Assembly: GCA_030015575.1 (NCBI GenBank)
Contig: JASDDO010000001.1
Location: 325,037,595-325,101,594, forward strand
Length of the DNA stretch: 64,000 nt
DNA from: Agapanthus africanus
Taxonomy: Eukaryota; Streptophyta; Magnoliopsida; Asparagales; Amaryllidaceae
Reading direction: 5' to 3'
This document shows, one piece after another, positions 38,205-49,098 of this stretch. The position numbers were made by a program, and so were the translations under genes. How positions within the stretch are numbered: the first letter of the stretch is position 1; each line of letters starts with the position of its first letter. The notes beneath the pieces were generated by a model that saw only the letters and a program-made list of their open reading frames with translations, ran no database searches and was not told the DNA's origin.

Positions 38205-41200
38205 CTAAGGCCAGCTGTTGTAGTATCTCATACCCAACATCCCGAAGAGTCTCTCAAATTGTATCTGAGGAATAGCCTTTGTGAGTGGATCCACAGTGTT
38301 GTCCTTCGTATCAACTCTCCTGACCTCGATCTCCCGACGATCAACTAACTCCCGGATCAGGTGATACCGCCTCAGAATATGTCTGGACTTCTGATGGGAC
38401 CTGGGTTCCTTAGCCAAAACCACAGCTCTATTGTTATCACAATACAGAGGTATTGGATACAGAATGGACGGAACCACACCATGTTCAGTGATGAACTTCT
38501 TTATCCAGACAGCCTCTTTAGCAGCATCGTTGGCAGCGATGTATTCAGTCTCCATCGTCGAGTCTGCCACGGTTTCCTGTTTGGAACTCTTCCAACAAAC
38601 CGCCCCTCCATTTAGGGTAAAGACAAATCCCGAGTGCGACTTAGAGTCGTCCTTATCACTTTGGAAGCTCGAATCGGTAAAGGACTCCACCTGGAGTTCT
38701 TCGTTACCATATACCAAGAACATCTCTTTAGTCCTTCTCAAGTACTTGAGAATGTTCTTCACACCTGTCCAGTAATTCTCTCCAGGATCTACTTGATACC
38801 TACTCACTACACTTAGTGAGTATGCTACATCGGGTCTGGTACATAGCATCACATACATGATAGAGCCTACTGCCGAAGCATAGGGTATCCCTTGCATGCG
38901 AGCTCTTTCCAAATCAGTCTTGGGAGACATCTCTTTGGATAGAGTGAGTCCAGAGATCGTAGGTTGGTTCCCACTCTTGGATTCTTCCATACTAAAGCTC
39001 TTTAGTATGGTGTCAATGTACCTGGATTGGGACAATCCCAGTATCCGTCTAGATCTATCTCTATAGATCTTAATCCCCAAAATGCAGGAGGCATCACCTA
39101 GATCTTTCATTGAGAATCTATGTGATAAGAAGAGCTTGACCGAGTGCAGCATAGGAATATCATTTCCTATCAAGAGTATGTCATCTACATACAATACGAG
39201 GATGATAACTTTACTCTCTGCCACCTTCTTGTATATACAAGGTTCATCTATGTTTTTGATGAAGTCAAACTCTTTGACTACCACATCAAAACAGATGTTC
39301 CAACTCCGCGATGCCTGCTTTAACTCATAGATAGATTTAAGCAGCTTGCACACCTTTCCGCTGCTCTCACTGTCTATGAAGCCCTCTGGCTGAGTCATGT
39401 ACACGCACTCTTCAAAATCACCATTCAGAAAGGCGGTCTTAACATCCATCTGCCAGATTTCGTAGTCATGGTATGCAGCAATGGCAAGTAAGATCCGGAT
39501 GGATTTAAGCATAGCCACTGGAGAAAAGGTTTCGTCATAATCCACACCTGGTCGTTGACAAAAACCCTTTGCAACAAGTCTAGTTTTGAAAGTCTCAACT
39601 TTTCCATCTATACCAAGTTTCTTCTTAAAGATCCATTTGTTCCCAATGGGTTTTACCCCTTCAGGAGCAATTTCCAAAGTCCATACTTTGTTGGTGTACA
39701 TGGATTCCATCTCAGATCGCATTGCATTCAGCCATTTCATAGAGTCACCACTCTTGATGGCTTGCTCCAAACTAGTCGGGTCATCATCTTCCATGATGCA
39801 ATCCTCGCTCCCACCATCGATGAGGAAACCGTAGTATCTCTCAGGTGGATGAGAAACCTTACTAGATCGGCGAAGTGGCTGAGGTTCGTTGGGAACTACT
39901 GAATCTTCTGGTTCCACTAAATCTTCAATTGCAGTTTGTGTTATTCGAACTTCTTCCAGCTCTACCTCTTTGCCACTAATTTCTATTACAAGAAATTCCT
40001 TTTCTAAAAAGGTGGAATGTTGAGCAACAAAGACCTTTTGTTCCACGGCGTGGTAGAAAAAATATCCTTGAGAATTATTTGGATATCCCACAAACTTGCA
40101 AAGAACTGATCGTGCCTCGAGCTTGTCCGGATTTTGCCTTTTGACATTGGCCGGACAACCCCATATCTTAGCTCGTTTAAAATATGGTCTCTTCCCACTC
40201 CATATATTATATGGTGTGGTGGGTACAGATTTAGATGGAACTAGATTCAATAATTATATGGCTACCTCAAGCGCATACCCCCAAAAAGAAATAGGCAACT
40301 CAGTAGTGCTCATCATAGAGCGCACCATATCTAATAGGGTGCGATTCCTCCGCTCCGATACACCGTTGTGCTGTGGTGTATAAGGAGGAGTAAGTTGAGA
40401 GAGAATCCCATTCTCTTTTAGATAGTTCAGGAACTCATTACTCAAGTATTCTCCTCCTCGATCAGATCGAAGGATTTTAATACTTTTACCGGTTTGGTTC
40501 TCGACTTCGTGTTTATATTCCTTGAATTTCACAAAAGCTTCAGACTTATGTTTCAACAGGAACACATGTCCGTATCTTGAGAGATCGTCGGTGAATGTAA
40601 TGAAGTACGAAGAACCATTCTTGGCATTTGTAGACATGGGACCGCATACATCACTATGTATTAGTCCCAAGATTTCCGTAACTCTTTCTCCATGTCCACT
40701 AAACGGAGTTTTGGTCATTTTGCCTTTGAGACATGAATGAAAAGTTTATAAAATGATAATTCGAACGTATTTAAATAACCATCTTTATGTAACTTAGCTA
40801 GTTGTGTCGTATTGATATGACCAAGTCTACAATGCCACAAGAAAGATTCGTTCATTTCTGAACTTTTTTTCTTGTGTGTGTTCTGTATATTAAGAACTAT
40901 AGTTTGGTTGAGAAAGTATATGCCATTATTTAACGATCCTGATCCAATCAACTTTTGATTTAGGAATATGTTCATAACATTATCCTGTACTACAAAATTA
41001 TATCCTTCTTTATGCAATAAAGAAATTGATATAATATTGCATATCAGGGTCGGAATGCAATAGCACTCGTTCAGAACCAATGTATTACCATTTGGTAACA
41101 CAAGGTGATATTCGCCAACTGCTTTGGCTGCAACATCTGCAGCATTCCCTACTCTTACGGAATGATCACCCATTCCCAGTTCTCTATCTTTTCGTAGCCC

Positions 41201-41290
41201 ATATAACATATTACATATATGGGATCCTGATCTGGTATGTAATACCCAGGACATAGAGTGAACTGAGAAACAGTCCTCGATAACTAACAC
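38205..41290 (-). pseudogene. Copia pol region (C4): protease, integrase, RT, RNase H
   Basis: Three large open stretches on the minus strand together span a Copia pol. Approximate domain extents in element order: protease-like and GAG-pre-integrase part at about 41.3-40.75 kb (HCRLGHIN zinc site); integrase core at about 40.7-40.25 kb (GLIHSDVCGPMS, RSDRGGEY, GVSERRNRTLLDMV); integrase C-terminus, RT (MDVKTAFLNG, YVDD) and RNase H (EAEY-like, CDNN) at about 40.25-38.2 kb. The last part is close to the C1 protein. Wording such as FWGYALE and GYPNNSQGYFFY is what I expect of the Angela lineage. Fossil with about two breaks. Confidence 0.92.
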
Positions 41291-41921
41291 ATCTGAAGAA
41301 GATGCATCAACATACTTGTTTTTCGTTTGGGCGGCGTGGGAATCCAGATATTCTCCTATTCACTGCTCAGTCTTATAACACTTATAAGAAAGAACGGGAC
41401 CAACGTTCCCCTGCTCAGTATAATAAGCGGGTTCAGTCAATACATCCATATTATTATCTTGATTAAGGCCTGACATGGTTGCTACCTGGAGAGAGAGAGA
41501 AGAAAACACTTTAGCAAATACTCTTGCAAGATTATATTGGTTATTATCTTATCTAATCAGGATGTATCCTACTGTTTTCATCAAATCTTCCTTCCAACCC
41601 TAAAAGGAAAGACTAGCCGGGATTAATTACACCTTACAAGTTCGCCAATCTTTCAGCCAGGCCAGTGTTGGTACTTTGAGGGAGGTTCCCCATGCTTTCG
41701 CACGGACCTAATTAATGTAAACCTCGTTTTCTCAGAGGCATAACCCCGTTAACACTTTTCTAGACACCTACTTGATCGGCTAAATGTCTTGTGTAAAATT
41801 CTCCCAGGAGTAACTCTTACTCGCAGTGGGTATCGGGATCCAACTATCTCATAGGAGGTATGCAATCTCATTGCAAATTTCAACACTTGAAATTCCCAAT
41901 AATGCTTTTACTCCTAGCGTC

Positions 41922-42128
41922 CTATGACCTTGACGCAGGCCAACAAACCATAGTCCGCTAGTCAAGTTCAACCCGTACATTTCTTGATTGAATTAAACCC
42001 ACCCGCACGACCCTTGACGCAGGCCAACAAAGTCGTACGACTACCCTAATCCAATCACATCTCATGTTGCAGATAAATACTAGTTAGCTACCGCACACTA
42101 CGTCTTGACGCAGGCCAACAAACGTAGC
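41922..42128 (-). other. Three-stem-loop series with shared loop (C4 leader)
   Basis: In element sense: hairpin one GCTACG/CGTAGT (42128-42123 and 42102-42097); two CGTACGAC/GTCGTGCG (42039-42032 and 42011-42004); three CTATG/CATAG (41953-41949 and 41926-41922). The loops read TTTGTTGGCCTGCGTCAAGG or one base different. Order and spacing match C2 at 20969-21176. Confidence 0.82.
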
Positions 42129-43890
42129 ACGAATACTAAGTAATATCTATCTGAAATGTCGGAGGGCTACGCAGGTTTTTCAGAAAAACCATGAGCATAA
42201 TGAATTTGATATCGTTGTAGAAACAAATGATTTTTGAAAAAGGAGTGTTTTTGAGGATTTTCTAGTTTCGCTAAAGAGGTCAGTCCCGGTGAAGGGATCT
42301 CGGCTCTTTCCTCATCGAATAAAGTGCAGGGTATATCATATATACCACTATGCAAAGCAAGAACTATAGAAGCAATCAAAAACTAAACCGTGAGTTTGTA
42401 GTATCTGCCAGTTTTTCTAAAGAGGTCACTCACGGTGAAGGGATCTCGGCTCTTTCCTCATCCAATAAGGTGTAGGGTATATCATATATACCACTATGCA
42501 AAGAAAGAACTGTAGCTACCCTTTTTATAAAGTTTGATTCTACAACATCTTTTAGGTTTCTTTTCTTTTATTAATCTCATTAATAAATCCCATCAATTAT
42601 GCTTCCTAAGCATCACAGAAGAAACGAAAGCAGTAATATTTATATATGAACATATATATATAGTATAAGCATTCGTCTCAGGCAGTAATATGATATCATC
42701 ACAGAACATTGCAGCAGAAGATAACATATGAAATACTGGATATACTAGGACGTCCGTATTTTATATCGAGCCTGTATAAAACATGGATTCCACGGTCGCG
42801 ATGAATAGACAAAACCACATCCCTAGACCCCTACGAGAGCGGCAAGCAACTCTGCCAATTCTAGGGTTAGGAGACCCTGTCTCGACTTCTCGAGATGGCC
42901 TCCCACTGGACCCTAGAACCCGGTTACTTGTGCTCCCCTTCTTGGGTCTACCTAATGCGGAGAAGTAAATAATATACAATGGTGACAACAACCTCAACCC
43001 GGAAGTGCCCCAATAAAAGAATATTACATACAAGTGAATTTTACATGAATGAAAATAAAAACCCTCATCTCACATAAAACCCCCGGCTAATCAGAACACG
43101 ATGATCCAATATAACATATCACAGCAACACATAATATCTCATATCATCAACGTAAGTAAGTATGTGTATTCCGATTGTCGCTAATGTATAACAACGAAGC
43201 CGGCAATACCCCACATACTACACTTACGGTCGCAGAAAAGAAAGTGTAAAACTCCAACATTTGGAATCCATAATCACTTTAGACATCTTAAATCCGAAAT
43301 ATCACATACTTCGTATTTCATGCCTAACTATATGAATTCCACATATTGTTTCACATTCCAGATAAATAGACTATGTTAAACTTTTCGATCGAATAATCAA
43401 ATACCCAAGATTTTCCAAATAGCTCAACACTTGAGCGGAGTTCAAAAATCACAGAATATGTCATAGCCCCAATGAACCAGCCGTAGAAGGGTCAAACCAA
43501 CGCCTCACATGTGGAAACGCTAAACTACCACAAAACCTAGGGTTCAGTGGCAGATTTGACGGTCACATAATCGAGTTAAGGTTACGTTCTTCTAGAGGGT
43601 TCACAGATATGCTTGTATGTATTTTCAAAAGATTCAAACTCAGGAAAAAAAATCCAACACTTGAAAGTTTTTCGTGTCGGGAAAAAGTGAGTTATTGATA
43701 TCCGTTCGAACCTTTTAACACGTTCTAAATTACTCGAAAAACTAAACGATATTAATCTTTCCGATCGAATCAACGATTTCTTTAGATCTCCAGAAAACTC
43801 AACACTTGAGTAATATTAAAAATTTCTAGAAGCATGTAGTAATACCTGCAGATGTAACCCAGAAATATGTATCCCTGATACCCAAGTACG

Positions 43891-43937
43891 GCCGCGGAAC
43901 CGCCGCGCAAAGCATTGTATTGCCGCGGTTCCGCGGC
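43891..43937 (-). other. GC-rich hairpin about 190 nt after the C4 primer site
   Basis: Perfect 13-bp arms GCCGCGGAACCGC/GCGGTTCCGCGGC (43891-43903 and 43925-43937) with a 21-base loop. The C2 leader has a recognisable but decayed counterpart near 19160-19200. The position suits a dimerisation or packaging signal; this is inference. Confidence 0.7.
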
Positions 43938-44125
43938 GACTTGAGGGAATCAGGTGTTCGTATTTCACGGTTTTGCATAGAATCGCCTGCTTAATTTTCT
44001 GAGTATTTTTAATACAGAAAAAAACCATATTTTAAAAAAATTTCCAGAGAGGGGTCAATATTTGACGTTTCGGGGTTCGATCGGACTTTTAACTTTTTCT
44101 ACACGTCGTTTAATGCTCTAGCTAG

Positions 44126-44137
44126 GCTCTGATACCA
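44126..44137 (-). other. Primer binding site of C4 (initiator Met tRNA)
   Basis: The minus-strand reading is TGGTATCAGAGC, one base after the LTR end CCCTACA. Confidence 0.93.
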
Positions 44138-44138
44138 C

Positions 44139-46349
44139 TGTAGGGTTACTAGGCACTATCACAAAGTTCATAAGCCATCAAACATGCCAAATCTAAATTT
44201 TTTCAAGTGCCGAACAACCTAAAGCGAGGATCTTTGCTAGATAATTAGGGTTAACATAACATGTAAATATCTTTACATCTAAGTGAGAGGGATTACAATC
44301 TTTGTAGTTCGCTCCTTGGCATCATAAGCTCCGATTAGTAGTCCCTTCGTCACGATCCATGAACTTCCGGACTCTAGAGAGGCTCCACAAGCCGAATGAT
44401 CCATGCTTTCTTGAAGTCTTCCTTTTCGAAGATGATCTACCTTGAAGAATCTTTAACTCAAACCCTCACTTCTCTAATCAAGTATTAATGAAGTGGACAC
44501 CCTAATCTAATTATCTAGATTAGATGAGGATGATGAAGTAGGAATTTGGCTCTCGTTTGTTTTCATAATCTCACTCAATATCATCACTAAAGAAAAACCT
44601 AGTAAAGCTTTTTCATGAGCTCAAGGAAGAAGAATATGAATAATTCCTTTTATGATGAATAATGAATAATCACTATGGTTACAATTGCAACACTTGGTTA
44701 ATAAAGAAAGGCTAAACCATTGTAGAGATTTAACTAGGGTAAAGGGTTTGGGTTGGGTTAGGAAATATCTGGACAAAATATCAACACAAAATATCTTTGC
44801 TTAAAACAAACAAAGCTTCTAGAAGCTTCATGAAAAAGCTAACCCAAATCAAACCCTAACTACGTTTAATCTCCACTAATCATGTTGCATTTATAATCAA
44901 AACTTGTTGCAATATTATATATCACATATATAATATATTTTTCTAACAAAAGAAAATAATACAATTAACATATATCGCATATATATATCAATGTAATATC
45001 CGGTGAGAAAATGAATCAATAAAGTGAGCTTATATTAGTTAATATAATGTAATATATCACATATATAATTATACATTAAATTATCGAATCAACACATGAT
45101 CCGACAATCCAGCTATATCGCATATAACCGACTAATATAACATGTACCGATTTATCGAATCAACACTTGATTCGATAACCCGGCTATATCACATATACCC
45201 AGCCGATATCATATATCGCGAGAATAGAATACTGTATCTCATATCGTATTATTCTCGGTCCCGCACATATCACATATGTGCTCCTACTCCATTTTGCCTG
45301 AGTCAAGAAACCTTTATGTAGGACTCTAAAGAATCATCAATACGCCGGCAGCAGGTGATGATCATATCAAACACCCACAAGCTGCAAGCGGTCAGCTAAA
45401 TGTAACAGCCACCCAATTATTGAGCGATCAGAAGATCAACAAGCAAGCCTGTACTTTCTCCTGTAAATCCAATCAGTAAACACTACCGTACAGTCCGATC
45501 TCTTCGTCTGATATGTTGCATATCTTGTCTAGGGGTGGTAAACGTCAGACCCCAGTAACCGATAAGTCGTGTCGATGTAAGGCTCATAACGGGTCGAGAA
45601 ACTATAGATAACGCTTACCAGTAAATCTCCATATCAGCCCTGGCCAGGGACTTCCAGTTGTAGCCAATCGAACACAGCACAACATCAACTCCCTATACTG
45701 GGAGGGACGAAACCCCTCCTATCGCTCATTGCTTCCATGTGATTCAGGACTGTACCCAAAAGCTACCGTTTTGCACACCTTCTTGGACTTGGTAAGGTGG
45801 AAATCAAAGCACAGTGGGAATCACACAAGACTCTATGACGATCTCGGGTCTACAGACAAACCTGTACCAGTGTCACCGGAGAACTGCTATCTGACGATAG
45901 GTATAATACCATCCAGGAGTTCTCGGCGATTCCGTTCAGTGTACCCAGTCTCCACTGAGCACCCGTACAACATCTTTGATGCCCAACACCAATGGATATG
46001 GGATCATCCATCGCCCATCATATGGGTCAAGATGCGTATACGCTAGTCTACTCTGAAGTATCGATGCCCTATCTCGATACACCCCCGACTAAGAACAGTT
46101 ATAGGATGTACTCATTGACTACCCTGGCCCCACTAGTATGATCTCATCATAGTCCTAGTAGTCGAGTACATAAGGGCTTTATCAACACGTGATCACAAAA
46201 CAGTATTCGTTAACATGTTAAGATAAAGTGAAACCAGATAGCATACTATCATATCGAGCAAGAAATTCCTCTTTATATATATCCAAGCATCCATTATAAT
46301 ATACATCACATGTACAACAATGGCCTCTAGGGCATACATATAACTAACG
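44139..46349 (-). repeat. 5' LTR of C4 (2211 bp)
   Basis: Aligns end to end with 35978-38190. It is followed by the target duplication TAACA, after which A3 sequence resumes at 46355. Confidence 0.94.
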
Positions 46350-46354
46350 TAACA

Positions 46355-49098
46355 TAGGCATGAAATCAAAATCTACATATCGAATGACATCAAATCGAAG
46401 TCCTGTGCAACTATAGTGCACAAAATACGTATCACAGGACTGCAAGCATATATGAACTATACCGAGTGCAAAAAATCTAATCGGGTGCATGCCATATGCA
46501 TAAAATCAACTCAACTGTATGAAATCCATGAAGTCATAAGCATGTACAGCCAAGGCATAAATACGATATCAGGTGCAATAACTGTGCGTAAATATGAATA
46601 CCCAGTAGGTGCAACCATGGTGCACGAAAATAAATATCATAGAACTCAGCCATCAAGACTAAATCATGCGAATAGATCGCCCAAAATACCAAAATCCAAG
46701 GTGACGGATACGTGATAATCGAATCACCAAATCACAAATCATAAATACCATCGTCGATATATCCTCCTTCAAAGTCGAGAAGGTGTCGGTGCATCCAATG
46801 CTAGTAGCGCAAGATATCTGCTTGCCTCTTGCTCACGGTCTGGCGTCCTCTGTCTCTGGGCCGTTATCTTTTCTGTGGATTACCAGTCTCGCAATCCATC
46901 GGCTCATCGGCCCTGTCAGGTGTGCTAACGGGGACGATTCCGTCCTGGCACTTCTCTGGTCAATCCTCATGACCACTCGTAAAGCAGCACGTCACTGGCG
47001 CCGACCTCTGTTCCTCTGAATACACATCACACATCTGATCCTGGGTGCAAATCTTATCGCAGCAGTGTCCTGGAAGGAATCCTGCTCAAGATCTCTTCCG
47101 ATCTCGCCTATGCCGAACTGTACGGAGGCTGGTACTCTTGCATAATCTTTTCTCGCTCTCTGGACATCTGCGTCCTCAACACAGCATTTTCTCGGAAACT
47201 GGTCGCATCCCAACGCCTCTGTAGACATACCCGACCTTTAATCTTAACGGGGAGTAATAGCAGCTCGTCAACATCTCGCATGAACCGCTTGTCCCACTTG
47301 TCTATATCATCATCCACTTCGACGTCACGTCTCTATCTGCGCACTTCAAATGTTCTCGGCTACGGTCAATCCGAAGTCTATCATACGGACTCGAAATCAT
47401 GAACTCGGTATCTTCATCACTCTGTGGAAGATATCTAGCCGAACACGTCCTCAGGAACTCGTCCCAATCTGCGGAGGTATACTCCATACTCGTCCGTTCT
47501 TGATGAACTCACAACGCATCTGGGTGAGGTCCTCTATCTGAACCTGGTCAGCTTACTGGTCTCCTAGGTGTGCGCAACATGACTGATCCTGGGTCCATGT
47601 TTTCTCGTATTGTATTCCAGAAAGGTCCTGTTAAGGCCTCCCCCTAAATCTCGTTTCTGCCAAACTTCCCGGAAGTTATCATCTTTACTATATATGTTTC
47701 TTGTTCTGGAACGGCTGTATTCTCATCGCGACTCCTTCTGGAAGATATATCAATAATCAACGCCTCTGCATGCGTATCACATCTCTGATGTCGGCGGAGT
47801 GGAACATCATCTTATCAAGATCTCGTGCAAACTCTTTACTCCACTCTGTTCCAATGTCGACTGATTCGGACTCGTCTTCTCGTGGCTGCATGGACTGCGC
47901 TCCAATGGCTATACTCGTATCTGGAGTCTCCAGAGCAATGTATCCCATCACATGATATCCGAATGATGTCGAACCATCCGATCGATTTGTAAAAACCTCA
48001 TAATCCCCTAAGAGATCAACATCTTGAGTACAGTTTAATAGTATTCCAGTACATGCAACAGCACATGTGAACCAACCGTAGAAGAGCAAACCCAAGCCTC
48101 ACAAATGGCACCGCTAAACTGCCGCAAACCCTAAGGTTCGAAGGCGTTCCATGGTCATCACGTCGAGTTAGGGTTTCATTCTTCTAAAGAGTCCATAGCA
48201 TTACTTGCATTTGTCTCTGAATACTTTAAACTTGGAAAATAGGCTTCTGATATTCGATCGTCTCCATCGACTCTCAACGTACCTGTGTGAAGTCGTCTCT
48301 AGCTGGAATCAATCTATCTGATGATCTCGCATCGGGGTAAGCGAACTAACCACATGTCCTAGTCATTCATCCTCAGGTGACTAGTAACCTTCCATCATAT
48401 CTCTAAGTATATACTCATGCTGCAGTAGCTTCAACATCTGGGCGATATCTCGTCATTCGCAGCAACCACTGGCTCATTCGTCGGCACGCTGAATAGTGCC
48501 TCAATCATCATGAATAAGCGATACATCAATGGTCATCATATTCTGGTTGGCCTCTAGCAGTAGCCTGATCCTCTGGTGCTGATTTGCATGACCGAGAAAC
48601 CTCGTAAAAGAGATCCATCAAATGCTCATGGCGCGAAAACACAAAGAAACGACACTGCTCTATGCAATCGTATGTCCCTGGAATAATGCCCTGGTCAATC
48701 CTTATCCGTGACGAGCTCATGCTGACAACAACACTAGCCGTAGCTCTCTCTGCCCGTGTAATCGTAGTAGCAAAATCATAACCACTATCGATGAGGATAG
48801 ATCATAGTAATGAATATAATACTGTGCAAAGAAATGTACATCCTAAGGTTTCTTAAGCGGAGTGGCGTATCGTAAGTATGCCGCGGAACATACACACGGT
48901 ACGTCACTCTCCTCAAGTCACCTACTCTATCAACCAAGGGTCATCCTACGCGACGAAAGTTTGGGTATAATACCCCCTCGACTAAGTCTAAGTTCCGTAA
49001 GGTCAAGCCTAAGTTCCGTATATATATGAACGCTCTAGGCTCCACATAGTTAAACTTAGACTCGAACCATGGTTAACCTAGCGCTTTGATACCAACTT
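46355..49098 (-). other. 5' internal half of A3, gag-position sequence
   Basis: Aligns with the reverse of 4.06-5.5 kb (A1) and with 11.2-12.7 kb (A2). Next to the LTR lies the leader with GTATGCCGCG and ACATACACAC, and a decayed primer site at about 49083-49094. Frames are short. One minus-strand stretch (47302-47487) resembles a gag motif. 46380-46690 is GTGCA-rich. Confidence 0.65.
47302..47487 (-). pseudogene. Possible gag remnant in A3
   Basis: The peptide DWDEFLRTCSARYLPQS resembles the conserved W-D-x-F ... F-x-x-x-Y-x-P segment of chromovirus gag (retrotransposon gag family). Neighbouring minus-strand frames (47108-47317 and 47757-48095) have no motif I recognise, although 47757-48095 has a recognisable counterpart in A1 at 4526-4735. 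If right, the A family kept part of gag but not pol. Weak evidence; chance resemblance is possible. Confidence 0.4.

Larger units (their letters stand above)
41291..44125 (-). other. C4 leader in place of gag
   Basis: About 2.8 kb between primer site and protease without a recognisable gag. Just before the protease (41.35-41.47 kb) the minus-strand reading resembles the tail of a gag zinc-knuckle region, but weakly. A pyrimidine tract followed by CAG lies at 41486-41500 in element sense. The leader holds three stem-loops (41922-42128), an imperfect duplication (42259-42517) and a GC-rich hairpin (43891-43937). Frames such as 42761-43033 are not conserved in C2. Confidence 0.65.
35978..46349 (-). 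mobile_element. C4: Ty1/Copia, Angela lineage, nearly full length
   Basis: Minus-strand element with both LTRs (35978-38190 and 44139-46349, 2213 and 2211 bp) and target duplication TAACA (35973-35977 and 46350-46354). In its own direction: 5' LTR, one-base spacer, primer site (44126-44137), a leader of about 2.8 kb without recognisable gag, then protease, integrase, RT and RNase H in the Copia order, polypurine tract, 3' LTR. It is broken, with about two breaks in pol. A hand comparison of about 220 LTR bases gave 13 differences. It lies inside A3, so it is younger than A3 whatever the small-sample divergence suggests. Confidence 0.93.

Noticed and set aside
42761-43033. Frame of 90 codons in the C4 leader as a candidate gag
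   Set aside because: The corresponding C2 sequence (19959-20141 region) does not keep the frame, and no gag or zinc-knuckle motif is present.
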